Shown here: positions 36,493-48,370 of the stretch, piece after piece
Position numbering within the stretch: the stretch's first letter is position 1
Layout of the letters: each line of letters begins with the position of its first letter
NCBI GenBank assembly: GCA_963784675.1
Contig: CAWASE010000014.1
Span: 62,001-126,000 of the forward strand
DNA: 64,000 nucleotides
Source: SCTD01 sp963784675
GTDB taxonomy: Bacteria > Actinomycetota > Actinomycetes > Mycobacteriales > SCTD01
Direction of reading: 5' to 3'
The notes under the pieces: generated by a model
The model's input: the letters and a program-made list of their open reading frames with translations, nothing else
Databases searched by the model: none
Told to the model about the DNA's origin: nothing
Program-made: the position numbers and the translations under genes

Positions 36493-37823
36493 GATCGGCC
36501 GTACTCCCGGACGTCGCGCGGGGCGGACCGACGGGACGGGACGGTCTCGCGGGTGCGATCCCGGCCGCCGACCCTGGACCTGTCGCGGGCCGGGCTGGGA
36601 CGCGGTGGCGCCGCCGTTCGACGCACCGGGCGGACCGGAGCCTGCTGGCGGGTCCGCGGCCGGGACGGGGGCCGGGAGGCGCGCGCACGACTGGCGCCGG
36701 CACCCGCCGGGCGTCGCCGGACGACCATCAGCGCGGCGGCGGCCAGCGCCATGCCGGCGACGGTGACCGGAAAGCTGGTACCACCGGGGCCGGGTGCGGT
36801 GCGCGGCACGGTCGACAGGGGCGTGGCCAGAACGGCGCGGGTCGTGCCGGCCTCGGCCTCGACCGTCGCAGGCACCGGCGGCAGCTGACCGACGGTCGCG
36901 ACGTTCGGGTTGGCGAAGCCCCAGTCCATCAGCTTCGCGGCCTCGTCGAAGACCTTCGGCGTGGATTTCATGATGCCGACCACCAGGCCGTGCCCGTCGC
37001 GTCGGGCGGCGCCGATGAAGCTGGCCCGGGCAGCGATCGTGAAGCCGTTCTTCACGCCCAGGGAGCCGGGATAGCTGCGGAGCATCTTGTCGTGGTTGGA
37101 GGTGGCGATGCGCGCGCCGCCGGGCCCGCTGATGCTGCTGGACAAGGTGCTGACGTAGCGGGCGAAGTCTGCATTCGCCAGCCCGGCACGACCGATGACC
37201 GCGAGGTCGTAGGGCGAGCTGACCTGACCGGTGGCGTCCAGGCCGTGCGGGTTGACCGCGTGCGTGTCGTTCGCGCCGATCTCCAGCGCCGTCGCGTTCA
37301 TGAGGGCAGCGGTGGCCGCCGTGCCTCCCTCGGCGGAGGCCAGCACGTTCGCGGCGTCGTTGCCCGACACCATGAGCATCGCGCCGAACAGCTCGCGCGC
37401 CGGGTAGCCGACCCGCTCCACGACGCCGACCTTGCTGCCGTCGACGTTCACGTCGTCGAAGGTCGGCACGAGCTGCCGGTCGGGGTCGATGCGGGGGATC
37501 AGCGTGAGGGCGGTCAGTGCCTTCAGGGTGCTGGCCGGCGCGAACTGCCCGTGCGGGTCCTTGGCCGCGAGCACCGCGCCGGTGTCCAGGTCGGCGAGCA
37601 GCCAGGCCTCGGCGTTGATCTCCGGCAGTACCGGGGAGGTCGGCGCGACCACGATGCCCGTGCCGGTGAGCGACTGCGGTCCGCCCGGCGGGACCGGTTC
37701 GGCCGACGCGCTGCCCGGGGCCGCCAGCGGCAGCGCGGCGAGCAGCAGCACGGCGCTCAACCGGGCCGCGCGCGGGCCACCTCGAGCCGGGTGGGGGAGG
37801 AAGGATCCACGGGGTGCACGCAT
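36489..37823 (-). CDS. D-alanyl-D-alanine carboxypeptidase with Arg/Pro-rich tail
   Basis: 444 residues from ATG 37823. Signal peptide (LSAVLLLAALPLAAPGSASA), then penicillin-binding fold of S11 type: SxxK in APASTLKALT, SxN in MVSGNDAAN and a K-N-G box (LGVKNGFTIAARASF) where KTG is more usual. A hydrophobic anchor (VTVAGMALAAAALMVV) is followed by ~85 cytoplasmic residues rich in Arg, Pro and Ser. It trims D-Ala from peptidoglycan stems. TAGCGT lies 10 nt before the start, giving an almost leaderless transcript. Confidence 0.9.
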   Translation of the reverse strand: MRAPRGSFLPHPARGGPRAARLSAVLLLAALPLAAPGSASAEPVPPGGPQSLTGTGIVVAPTSPVLPEINAEAWLLADLDTGAVLAAKDPHGQFAPASTLKALTALTLIPRIDPDRQLVPTFDDVNVDGSKVGVVERVGYPARELFGAMLMVSGNDAANVLASAEGGTAATAALMNATALEIGANDTHAVNPHGLDATGQVSSPYDLAVIGRAGLANADFARYVSTLSSSISGPGGARIATSNHDKMLRSYPGSLGVKNGFTIAARASFIGAARRDGHGLVVGIMKSTPKVFDEAAKLMDWGFANPNVATVGQLPPVPATVEAEAGTTRAVLATPLSTVPRTAPGPGGTSFPVTVAGMALAAAALMVVRRRPAGAGASRARASRPPSRPRTRQQAPVRPVRRTAAPPRPSPARDRSRVGGRDRTRETVPSRRSAPRDVREYGRS

Positions 37824-37926
37824 GGTGCCGCGGACGCTACAGCCGACAACCCGGTCTGCTCGGGACCGACACAGCCGGACACGCGACGAGCCTGACGTCG
37901 GCGCGGCGTCCGCCGCTGCGCTGCGG

Positions 37927-37932
37927 GACACT
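37927..37932 (+). promoter_or_regulatory. Leaderless-type -10 box GACACT for the SCO4848-like gene
   Basis: GACACT, 6 nt, GTG 37939. Confidence 0.4.
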
Positions 37933-37938
37933 GGTCCG

Positions 37939-38179
37939 GTGACGCTCACCCGCCGCTCCGCCACGCTCCTGATGCTCGCCGGCCTGTGGCCGCTGCTCAT
38001 CTGGCCGAACTTCGTCCGCGTCACCTGGAACGACGAGCGTTCCTTCCACGACGGACCGACGGCTTTCCTGCTCGTCCATGTCGGCCTGGCGGTCGTGTCG
38101 ATGGCGATCGGGGCAGGCCTCGTGGCCGCCGGCGCCCGCGGTTGGCGCGCGGCCGGCAGAGCCGGTCCGCTCGCCGTAG
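37939..38179 (+). CDS. SCO4848-like small membrane protein, 3' end uncertain
   Basis: Two-helix membrane protein: TLLMLAGLWPLLIWPNFVRVTWND, then TAFLLVHVGLAVVSMAIGAGLVAAGARGWR. This is the pattern of the SCO4848 family (~75 residues), which in Streptomyces also neighbours a DD-carboxypeptidase and the sdh genes. The frame opened at GTG 37939 has no stop until 38970, deep inside opposite-strand sdhB, which is implausible. The +1 frame stops with TAG at 38177-38179, so one indel near 38140-38170 would restore a normal end. The end given here assumes that. Confidence 0.65.
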
Positions 38180-38193
38180 CGACGGGCGGTCGG

Positions 38194-38964
38194 TCAGGTG
38201 CGCCGGAAGATCAGGGCGCGCTTCACTTCCTGGATGGCCTTGGTGACCTCGATGCCGCGCGGGCAGGCGTCGGTGCAGTTGAAGGTGGTCCGGCAGCGCC
38301 AGACGCCCTCCTTGTCGTTCAGGATCTCCAGCCGCTCCTCGGCGCCCTCGTCGCGGCTGTCGAAGATGAAGCGGTGGGCGGCGACGATGGCCTGCGGACC
38401 GAAATAGGCGTCGTCGTTCCAGAACACCGGGCACGACGTGGTGCACGCCGCGCACATGATGCACTTGGTGGTGTCGTCGAAGCGCGCACGGTCGGCAGCG
38501 CTCTGCAGCCGCTCGCGGGTGGGTTCGCGACCGTCGGTGATGAGGAACGGCTTGACGGCGCGGAAGGCCTCGAAGAACGGCTCCATGTCGACGACGAGGT
38601 CCTTGAGCACCGGCAGGCCCTTGATGGGCTCGATGAGGATCTCGTCCTCTGGGCCGGCGGCGAGGTCCTTGACGAGCACCTTGCACGCGAGCCGGTTGAC
38701 GCCGTTGATGCGCATCGCGTCCGAGCCGCAGACGCCGTGGGCACAGGAGCGCCGGAAGGTGAGCGAGCCGTCCTGGTACCACTTCACCTGGTGCAGCGCG
38801 TCGAGCAGGCGGTCGCCCTTCTCCACCGGCACCTCGAAGGTCTGCCAGTTGGCCTCCGGGTCGACCTCGGGGTCGAAGCGCCGGATCTTCAGCGTGACGG
38901 TCGACAGGTGCGCGGCGACGTCGCCTGCCGGCTGCGGGGCGGGGCGGTCCTCGGTGACGGTCAC
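38194..38964 (-). CDS. sdhB: Succinate dehydrogenase iron-sulfur subunit
   Basis: 256 residues. N-terminal 2Fe-2S domain with SCAHGVCGSDAMRINGVNRLACK and C-terminal 4Fe-4S/3Fe-4S domain with CIMCAACTTSCPVFW and CRTTFNCTDACPRGIEV. GTG 38964 begins just after the sdhA TAG, with GGAAG upstream. Last gene of sdhCDAB; carries electrons from FAD to menaquinone. Confidence 0.96.
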   Translation of the reverse strand: MTVTEDRPAPQPAGDVAAHLSTVTLKIRRFDPEVDPEANWQTFEVPVEKGDRLLDALHQVKWYQDGSLTFRRSCAHGVCGSDAMRINGVNRLACKVLVKDLAAGPEDEILIEPIKGLPVLKDLVVDMEPFFEAFRAVKPFLITDGREPTRERLQSAADRARFDDTTKCIMCAACTTSCPVFWNDDAYFGPQAIVAAHRFIFDSRDEGAEERLEILNDKEGVWRCRTTFNCTDACPRGIEVTKAIQEVKRALIFRRT

Positions 38965-38966
38965 GC

Positions 38967-40738
<1,772 letters not shown>

Positions 40739-40752
40739 GGGCGTGCGCTCCC

Positions 40753-41191
40753 TTAGCCCGTGATGGCGGGGTCGAAGGTGAAGATCACCAGCGTGCCGAG
40801 CACCAGCACGAGGAAGGACGAGGTGTACAGCAGCATCTTGAGCCAGAAGCGGGTGCCGTCGCGCTCGGCGTAGTCGTTGATGATGACGCGCAGGCCGTTG
40901 GTGCCGTGCAGCTGGGCGAGCCAGAGCTGCATCAGGTCCCAGGTGCGCCAGAAGGGCGACGCCCAGCGGCCGGCGACGAAGCCGAAGTTGATGCGCTGCA
41001 CCCCGCCGTCCAGGATCAGCATGATGAACAGGTGCCCGAGCACCAGGAACACCAGCAGCAGCCCGGACATCCGCATGAAGATCCACGCGTACATCTCGAA
41101 GTTCGTACCGGTCCGGCGACCGGTGCCGGGGCGACGCGAGCGCGGCGCCTCCAGCACGGGCGCGGCGCCGGACTCGTCCGACGGCGGTCAC
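40753..41191 (-). CDS. sdhD: Succinate dehydrogenase membrane anchor D, probable frameshift at 5' end
   Basis: Hydrophobic anchor subunit: MYAWIFMRMSGLLLVFLVLGHLFIMLILDGG includes the heme/quinone-region His, followed by QLWLAQLHGTNGLRVIINDYAERDG and a third helix. An uninterrupted frame begins only at GTG 41157 with no ribosome site. GTG 41191 overlaps the sdhC stop and has GGGAG at ideal spacing, but is out of frame by one base; dropping one base of GACCGCCG gives a smooth N-terminus. I take 41191 as the true start. Confidence 0.8.
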
Positions 41192-41580
41192 GTCTTGCTC
41201 CCGAACAGATCGGCGAAGGTGTGCGCCAGCATCCGCGGGGCGGCGGCGGCCATCAGGACCAGGAACAGCGCGAGCACGACCCAGGTCATCTGGCGCTGGT
41301 ACCGCGGGCCCTTCTCCCAGAAGTCGATCAGCACCACGCGGACGCCGTTGAACGCGTGGAAGAGCACGGCCGCGGTGAGGCCGAGCTCCATCAGGTTCAC
41401 GATCGGCGTCTTGTAGGTGTCGATGATCCGGTTGTAGGAGTCCGGCGACACCCGCACCAGGGCGGTGTCCAGCACGTGCGCGAACAGGAAGAAGAAGATG
41501 AGGACGCCGGTGACGCGGTGCGCCACCCAGCTCCACATGCCCTCGCGCCCCCGGTAGAGGGTGCCAGCGGGTGCCTGCAT
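41188..41580 (-). CDS. sdhC: Succinate dehydrogenase cytochrome b556 subunit
   Basis: 130 residues. LYRGREGMWSWVAHRVTGVLIFFFLFAHVLDTALV carries the SxxxR-type quinone site and heme-ligand His, then AVLFHAFNGVRVVLIDFW and a third helix. ATG 41580 is preferred because GTGGAGG lies 8 nt upstream; ATG 41631 overlaps the likely -10 box and cannot be the start of that transcript. First gene of sdhCDAB. Confidence 0.9.
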   Translation of the reverse strand: MQAPAGTLYRGREGMWSWVAHRVTGVLIFFFLFAHVLDTALVRVSPDSYNRIIDTYKTPIVNLMELGLTAAVLFHAFNGVRVVLIDFWEKGPRYQRQMTWVVLALFLVLMAAAAPRMLAHTFADLFGSKT

Positions 41581-41604
41581 GACGGGCGCCTCCACGAAAA
41601 CGTT

Positions 41605-41622
41605 CCCAGACGACTGCCTGGG
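41605..41622 (-). promoter_or_regulatory. Hairpin/palindrome at the start of the sdhCDAB leader
   Basis: CCCAG (41605-41609) and CTGGG (41618-41622) are inverted around 8 nt, directly after the inferred transcription start. Could be an operator or an mRNA-stabilising stem. Confidence 0.3.
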
Positions 41623-41629
41623 CCCCGTC

Positions 41630-41635
41630 ATGCTA
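41630..41635 (-). promoter_or_regulatory. Likely -10 box TAGCAT for sdhCDAB
   Basis: TAGCAT on the minus strand, about 50 nt before ATG 41580, giving a ~43-nt leader. Confidence 0.45.
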
Positions 41636-41711
41636 ACGACGCGTGGCGGTGGGAGCACGCTGGGAGGGCGACAGCAGGGTGTGAGACATCAGACACGCCC
41701 GGCCGGCGCGG

Positions 41712-43643
41712 TCAGGCAGCAGGGCGGAAGGTCCGTACGAGCTCGGTGAACACGGAGCCCGCGGCGTCCCAGTCGCTGTCGTTGGTCTGCCAGTACAGGC
41801 CGTACCAGGCGTCGGCCGCGCCCTCGCGAGGTACGACGAAGCCGCGGTCGAGCACGCGCAGGGCGGTCTGGTCGGTGTAGGTGAACGCCAGGTCCGCGGC
41901 GTCGTAGTCACGGAACTCGACCGGCTCCAGGCTCAGCTGCGTGTAGTCGGCCAGGCTGCCCCGCAGCGCCTGGGAGAACGAGCGCCAGCGGGCCACGGCG
42001 GTGCCCTCGGCGGTCCCGGCCTCGATGCGCAGGCTCCGCCGGTCGGCGTCGTTGCGGAACTGCACCTGGTCGCGGCGGTCCGAGCGCGCGTAGCCGGGAG
42101 GTACGCCCACGCTCCAGCCCTCGGCCTGATCGGTGTACAGCGTCCAGCCGGTCGGGAGCGAGGTGTCCAGAGCGGCGGTGGGGCTGGGCCGGCCCGCTGC
42201 GGGCGAGGCGTCCTCGCCGGCGAAACGGGTCGTGGCCGGCGGGGTCCGGGTCAGGACGTAGGTGCCCAACCCGGTGCCCACAGCCAGCACGGCCAGCAGC
42301 AGGAGCAGGGGGACGGGCGAGCGGCGAGGACGCTGCCGCACCGGCTCGGGCAGCCGTGGCAGGCGTGCAGGTGCCGGGCTGTCGCGAGCGCGAGGCGGAT
42401 CCGGCCGGGCATGGCGGGGGCCAGGGTCAGGGGGCGCGGGGGGCAGGCTCGCCCGGTCTCGCGTCGCCGGCGCCGTACCTTGCCCGGCGGTGCCCGCCGC
42501 GGCGGCGGCCAGGCTGTCCCGCAGCGCGAGGACGGGGAGCTCGGTGGTGTCGCGGTCCAGCTCGCTGCCGGGGACGCCTCCGCTCTGCGCGGCGTTCGTC
42601 TCGGCGGCCGGCACGGGCAACCCCTGCGCGGCCGCGCCCGCCTGGGCCGGGGTGCCGGCGAGGGGCAGCAGCGCGCGCCGCGCCGCCGGGGCGTCCAAGC
42701 GCTGGGCCGGCTCGCGCTCGAGCAGGCCCGACAGCACCGGCGCGAGCGCCCCGGCGAGGGTGAAGGGCGCGTGCTGCCCGGTGACCACCGCCGTGACGGT
42801 GCGCAACGGGTCGCCACCGCCGTCGTAGGGGGCGCGTCCCTCGACCGCCGCGAACAGCGTGGCACCGAGCGACCACAGGTCGGACTCCGGCCCGGGGGCC
42901 TGCCCGCGCGCCCGCTCGGGGGCGATGAACGCCGGCGAGCCCAGCAGCATGCCGGTGCCGGTGATGCTGACGTCGCCGGCCGTCGAGGCCAGGCCGAAGT
43001 CGGTGAGCACCACCCGGCCGGGATCGTCGCCCGACGGCGGGCCCAGCAGCACGTTCCCGGGCTTGACGTCGCGGTGCAGGATCTTGCGGCGGTGCGCCGT
43101 CTCCAGCGCGCCCAGCAGGGCCAGCCCTACCTGCGCGGTGCGCTGCACGCTGAGCGGACCCTGCTCACGCACCTGCTGCGAGAGCGTGCGGGCCTGGACC
43201 AGCTCCATCACCAGGAACGGCGAGCCGTCCTGCTCGACGACGTCGAACACCGTGACGGCGCTCGGATGGTCGAGCCGGGCCGCGGCGCGGGCCTCTCGGC
43301 GGGTGCGCTCGCGCATGACCTCGCGGTCGGCGTCGGACAGCCCGGGCGGGAACGTGACCTCCTTGACGGCGACCTCGCGCCCGAGCACCTCGTCCTCGGC
43401 GCGCCAGACGGTGCCCATGCCGCCCGTACCGAGCCGCGAGAGCAGGCGGTAGCGCCCGGCGACCAGCCGGCCCTCGGGCACCACCGCGGCCGGCTCGGAG
43501 GGGGCGGTGACGGCAGGGGTCGGGGGTGGGTCGGACTGGATCGGCTCGGGGTCCGGCCCCTCGTGTTCGCTGACCACGGCCTGCTGCCTCCCCCTCCGGG
43601 TTGCCTCGCGCTGTCGAGTGACCTCCTGCGACGAGGGTGCCAT
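41712..43643 (-). CDS. PknB-type membrane Ser/Thr protein kinase
   Basis: 643 residues. Kinase domain ~67-330: YRLLSRLGTGGMGTVWRAED (P-loop), VAVKEV (Lys), HRDVKPGNVLL (catalytic loop), LTDFGLAS (DFG) and GSPAFIAPERARG. A long Pro/Arg-rich linker leads to one transmembrane helix (VPLLLLLAVLAVGTGLGTYVL) and an extracellular domain of ~170 residues without PASTA repeats. ATG 43643 lies 7 nt after TAGGGC, and this -10 region overlaps the opposite-facing box of the mutase transcript. Confidence 0.9.
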   Translation of the reverse strand: MAPSSQEVTRQREATRRGRQQAVVSEHEGPDPEPIQSDPPPTPAVTAPSEPAAVVPEGRLVAGRYRLLSRLGTGGMGTVWRAEDEVLGREVAVKEVTFPPGLSDADREVMRERTRREARAAARLDHPSAVTVFDVVEQDGSPFLVMELVQARTLSQQVREQGPLSVQRTAQVGLALLGALETAHRRKILHRDVKPGNVLLGPPSGDDPGRVVLTDFGLASTAGDVSITGTGMLLGSPAFIAPERARGQAPGPESDLWSLGATLFAAVEGRAPYDGGGDPLRTVTAVVTGQHAPFTLAGALAPVLSGLLEREPAQRLDAPAARRALLPLAGTPAQAGAAAQGLPVPAAETNAAQSGGVPGSELDRDTTELPVLALRDSLAAAAAGTAGQGTAPATRDRASLPPAPPDPGPRHARPDPPRARDSPAPARLPRLPEPVRQRPRRSPVPLLLLLAVLAVGTGLGTYVLTRTPPATTRFAGEDASPAAGRPSPTAALDTSLPTGWTLYTDQAEGWSVGVPPGYARSDRRDQVQFRNDADRRSLRIEAGTAEGTAVARWRSFSQALRGSLADYTQLSLEPVEFRDYDAADLAFTYTDQTALRVLDRGFVVPREGAADAWYGLYWQTNDSDWDAAGSVFTELVRTFRPAA

Positions 43644-43654
43644 GTCGGGCGCCC

Positions 43655-43660
43655 TACGCT
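43655..43660 (+). promoter_or_regulatory. Leaderless -10 box TACGCT for a leader peptide and the mutase gene
   Basis: TACGCT, 7 nt, GTG 43668. The minus-strand hexamer TAGGGC (43651-43656) for the kinase gene shares two bases with it. Confidence 0.6.
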
Positions 43661-43667
43661 CGGCAAC

Positions 43668-43717
43668 GTGACCCGTCCAACTCGGGTCCTGAGCGCACCC
43701 GCCCGGAGGACCTGTCC

Positions 43718-43721
<4 letters not shown>
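43668..43721 (+). CDS. Leaderless 17-residue leader peptide upstream of methylmalonyl-CoA mutase
   Basis: GTG 43668 opens a frame encoding MTRPTRVLSAPARRTCP, ending at TGA 43719-43721, which overlaps the ATG of the mutase gene (ATGA). The mutase ribosome site GGAGGA lies within the peptide. Architecture (box, 7 nt, GTG, short Arg/Pro/Cys peptide, overlapping stop) repeats that at 28779-28851. Translation is inferred from position. Confidence 0.45.
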
Positions 43722-45295
<1,574 letters not shown>

Positions 45296-45314
45296 CCGGT
45301 CCGGCCAGGAGGAT

Positions 45315-45353
45315 GGGCAGACAGCCGCTCCGCGTCGCCTGTCGGCTCTGCCC
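45315..45353 (+). terminator. Hairpin after the mutase gene
   Basis: GGGCAG-AC-AGCCG pairs with CGGCT-CTGCCC around a 15-nt loop, 20 nt after the stop. Two-base bulge, no T-run. Confidence 0.5.
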
Positions 45354-45414
45354 GTGGTTGTCGGCGGCGGTCGCGGGCCGGACGTGTGGGCGTCCTGCCC
45401 GCACCGGACCCGGC

Positions 45415-45420
45415 TAGGAT
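45415..45420 (+). promoter_or_regulatory. Possible -10 box TAGGAT for the SNF2 gene
   Basis: Good match to TANNNT, but about 214 nt from the start codon. Confidence 0.4.
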
Positions 45421-45633
45421 GGCGTCACCTCGCTGCCGGGTCGGCATCAGCCGCGCGACGTCACCGCACGACCTGACCCGTACCAGACACGCTCTACGCC
45501 TGCGACCCTCCTGGCGGCGACGTCCCACCGACTGCCCGCGCTGTTGCGGGTCCGCCGTGCGCGGGAGTCGCGCCCCCGACGGGGCGGGACGGGTCGGTGC
45601 CAGAGCCGTGGTCCTCACGTCAGCGGAGAGAGT

Positions 45634-47805
45634 GTGGCAACACGAGGTCGACGCCCGTCCGGTGCTGCCGGCGGGTCCACCCGTCAGCAGCAGCGGCGCC
45701 CGCGTCGCGACGAGCAGGGCATGCTCCCGGTGCTCGCGCAGGCCGTGCGGGACATCGAGCTGGCTGTGCAGCGTGGTCGCGTGCGGCCGTCGGTGCGCAC
45801 CTCCTTCCAGGTGGTCGCCCTGCTGGTGCGCGAGGAGCGCCTGCGGGTCAAGGCCGACACCGAGCTGAGCGAGGCCCGTCGCAACGAACAGCTCAAGCGC
45901 ATCGACGGCATCGCGACGATCCTGGCCAAGAGCGCAGCGCGTGACGGCTCGCTGCTGACGCTGCTGGCCGAGAGCGAGAGCGCTCCGCTGGGCGTCGACG
46001 CCCGGCTGCTCATGCGCGAGATGCAGGTCTCGGCCGGCCTGGAGCCCACTGCAGAGCAGACGCCGACGACCGCGTCGACGGCGTCGACGGCCCGGCCCGA
46101 GCGCCAGGTCGTCCCGCAGTCGGTCATCTCGCGGCAGCTGGCGAACCCGTTCCTGGAACCTGACTACTCGAACGCGCCCCCGCCCCGGGCCGCCCGTCCT
46201 CGCCTGCTCGCCAGCTGGGAGCTGCTCAACCCGCTGCTGAAGTCTTTCGAGCAGGCGACCGGCGGGGCGTCGTCCTGCATGGACCTGCCGCGCGCAGGGA
46301 ACCTGCGGGTCGGCGCGGGCCACGAGCTGATGCCGCACCAGGCCCGGGTGGTGGAGGCCGCTGCCGAGGGTCACCGCACCTTCCTGCTCGCGGACGAGCC
46401 CGGGCTGGGCAAGACGGCGCAGGCGCTGCTCGCGGCGCAGGCGGCCGACGCCTACCCGCTGCTCGTCGTCGTCCCGAACGTCGTCAAGACGAACTGGGCG
46501 CGCGAGGCGGGGCTCTGGACGCCGCACAACCCTGTCACCGTCGTGCACGGCGACGGCGAGACGGTCGACGGCTTCTCCGACATCGTCGTCGTGAACTACG
46601 AGGTGCTCGACCGGCACGTCGGCTGGATGAGCACGCTGGGCTTTCGCGGCATGGTCGTCGACGAGGCGCACTTCATCAAGAACAAGAACTCGCAGCGGTC
46701 GCGGCACGTGCTCGAGGTGTCCGAGCGCATCCGGGCGCGTACGTCGCGTCCGCTGCTGATGGCGCTCACCGGCACGCCGCTGATCAACGACATCGAGGAC
46801 TTCCTCACCATCTGGCAGTTCCTCGGCTGGATCGACGACAAGGAGCCCGGCGCCGAGCTGATGGAGGCGCTGGAGGACAACGGCATGACCCCGATGGACG
46901 GCGGCTTCCACGCAGCCGCCCGGCAGGCGGTGATCGACCTGGGCATCGTCCGGCGCCGCAAGGTCGACGTCGCCGCCGACATCCCGGCGCGTCGGATCGC
47001 CGACCTGCCGGTCGAGCTCGACGGTGCGCTCGGCCGCTCCATCCGCGACGCCGAACGGGCCCTGGCCCGGCGGCTGGTCAAGCGCTACGAGAGCGCACTG
47101 GCCGCGCAGGCTCCGGAGGGCGTCGTCGTGCAGCGCACCGGCATCGACCCCGTCCTGGTCAGGAAGGTCGCCGGCTGGGAGCGGCAGGACGCCTCGGAGA
47201 AGGAGTCCGACGAGAACGTCTTCAGCATGATGCGCCGCATCGGCCAGGCCAAGGCCGGTCCGGCGGCCGACTACGCCGCGCAGCTGGCCCGCAGCGTCGG
47301 CAAGGTGGTCTTCTTCGCCAAGCACATCGACGTCATGGACGCGGCCGAGCAGACCTTCGCCCGGCAGGGGCTGGGGTACGTCTCGATCCGCGGTGACCAG
47401 ACGCCCAAGGCGCGCACCAAGGCCATCGACTCCTTCACCGACGACCCCGCCGTCGCCGTGGTGGTCTGCTCGCTGTCGGCCGCAGGCGTCGGGCTGAACC
47501 TGCAGGTGTCCTCCAACGTCGTGCTCGCCGAGCTGTCCTGGACCGCCGCCGAGCAGACGCAGGCCATCGACCGCGTGCACCGCATCGGGCAGGACCAGCC
47601 CGTCACGGCCTGGCGGATCATCGCGGCCCGCACCCTCGACGCGCGGATCGCCGAGCTCATCGACGACAAGGCAGGACTCGCGGCCCGCGCCCTGGACGGC
47701 TCGGACGAGGCCGTGTCGTCCTCGGTCGACGTGCAGCTGGAGGCGCTGGTCTCGCTGCTCACCGACGCGCTGGCCGAGCAGCAGCCGGCGTCGGTCTTCC
47801 GCTAG
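45634..47805 (+). CDS. SNF2-family DEAD/DEAH helicase-like ATPase
   Basis: 723 residues. A basic, Gln/Arg-rich N-terminus and a ~200-residue region without a recognised domain precede the SNF2 core: ADEPGLGKTAQALLAAQAA (Walker A), VVDEAHFIKNKNSQRSRH (DEAH), MALTGTPLINDIEDFLTIW (III), then VCSLSAAGVGLNLQ and DRVHRIGQDQPVTAWRII (V/VI). Nucleic-acid translocase; role in repair or transcription recycling is not visible. Start GTG 45634 behind GCGGAGAGA. Its end abuts a convergent gene (7 bp). Confidence 0.88.
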   Translation: MATRGRRPSGAAGGSTRQQQRRPRRDEQGMLPVLAQAVRDIELAVQRGRVRPSVRTSFQVVALLVREERLRVKADTELSEARRNEQLKRIDGIATILAKSAARDGSLLTLLAESESAPLGVDARLLMREMQVSAGLEPTAEQTPTTASTASTARPERQVVPQSVISRQLANPFLEPDYSNAPPPRAARPRLLASWELLNPLLKSFEQATGGASSCMDLPRAGNLRVGAGHELMPHQARVVEAAAEGHRTFLLADEPGLGKTAQALLAAQAADAYPLLVVVPNVVKTNWAREAGLWTPHNPVTVVHGDGETVDGFSDIVVVNYEVLDRHVGWMSTLGFRGMVVDEAHFIKNKNSQRSRHVLEVSERIRARTSRPLLMALTGTPLINDIEDFLTIWQFLGWIDDKEPGAELMEALEDNGMTPMDGGFHAAARQAVIDLGIVRRRKVDVAADIPARRIADLPVELDGALGRSIRDAERALARRLVKRYESALAAQAPEGVVVQRTGIDPVLVRKVAGWERQDASEKESDENVFSMMRRIGQAKAGPAADYAAQLARSVGKVVFFAKHIDVMDAAEQTFARQGLGYVSIRGDQTPKARTKAIDSFTDDPAVAVVVCSLSAAGVGLNLQVSSNVVLAELSWTAAEQTQAIDRVHRIGQDQPVTAWRIIAARTLDARIAELIDDKAGLAARALDGSDEAVSSSVDVQLEALVSLLTDALAEQQPASVFR

Positions 47806-47812
47806 CTCGCGC

Positions 47813-48268
47813 TCAGTCGCTGATGCGGTAGCGGACCTCGAGCAGACCCGTGCACAACGGCTTGACCCGGATGCTGCCCTCGTGCGGTCCGCTGATCTGC
47901 GCCTCGGCCTCGTAGGTCGGCTCCTGGTCGGTGCCGTCGACGGTGTAGCCGGCCGTCTTCAGGTCGGCCAGCACCGCGTCGCGGACCTCGACGATCGTGC
48001 TGCGGTCGCCGGGGATGCTCGTGAACGCGACCGTCGTCGCGCCCTGGGTCGCGGTGCGCAGGATGGCCGCGCCGTCGGTCAGCGGGAGACCCAGCGGCAG
48101 CGTGGTGCTGGTCGAGGGCGCCACGTCGTCGCCGCAGGCTTCACCCGCCGCGCCGGCGAGGCCCGCCCGCTCGTTCTTCTCGAACAGGTAGAAGCCGCCG
48201 CCGCCCAGGACGGCGACGAGCACGAGGGCGGCAAGGACGATCTTCGTGATCTTGTTCACGGGGTCCAT
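47813..48268 (-). CDS. Membrane-anchored protein of unknown function
   Basis: 151 residues from ATG 48268. One N-terminal helix (IVLAALVLVAVLGGGGFYLF) anchors an outward domain with Cys residues (EACGDD, PLCTGLLEV) that may form a disulfide. No recognised family. GTG 48259 in frame is an alternative start. Isolated between two opposite-strand genes. Confidence 0.65.
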   Translation of the reverse strand: MDPVNKITKIVLAALVLVAVLGGGGFYLFEKNERAGLAGAAGEACGDDVAPSTSTTLPLGLPLTDGAAILRTATQGATTVAFTSIPGDRSTIVEVRDAVLADLKTAGYTVDGTDQEPTYEAEAQISGPHEGSIRVKPLCTGLLEVRYRISD

Positions 48269-48338
48269 CCTGGCAGAGCGGAAGGGGATCGCCCCGCTGT
48301 TCGCTGTCCGTCGACCCGATTCCTGCCGGTGCGCTCGG

Positions 48339-48344
48339 TAGGGT
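48339..48344 (+). promoter_or_regulatory. Possible -10 box TAGGGT for the YbdK-like/M20 operon
   Basis: TAGGGT 26 nt before GTG 48371; the leader ends in GAGGAG. Confidence 0.45.
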
Positions 48345-48370
48345 CGGTCACCCCACCTCGAGGAGTACGC

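Larger units (their letters stand above)
45296..45633 (+). other. 338-bp intergenic region
   Basis: Lies between the mutase and SNF2 genes. It holds a hairpin at 45315-45353, a -10-like box at 45415-45420 and, at its end, the ribosome site GCGGAGAGA. I see no tRNA, small RNA signature or convincing short gene in the ~200 nt between the box and the SNF2 start, which would be an unusually long leader. Confidence 0.5.

Noticed and set aside
45296..45633. tRNA or small RNA gene in the largest intergenic gap
   Set aside because: No cloverleaf, TTCGA loop or CCA-adjacent stem seen; only a hairpin and a -10 box.
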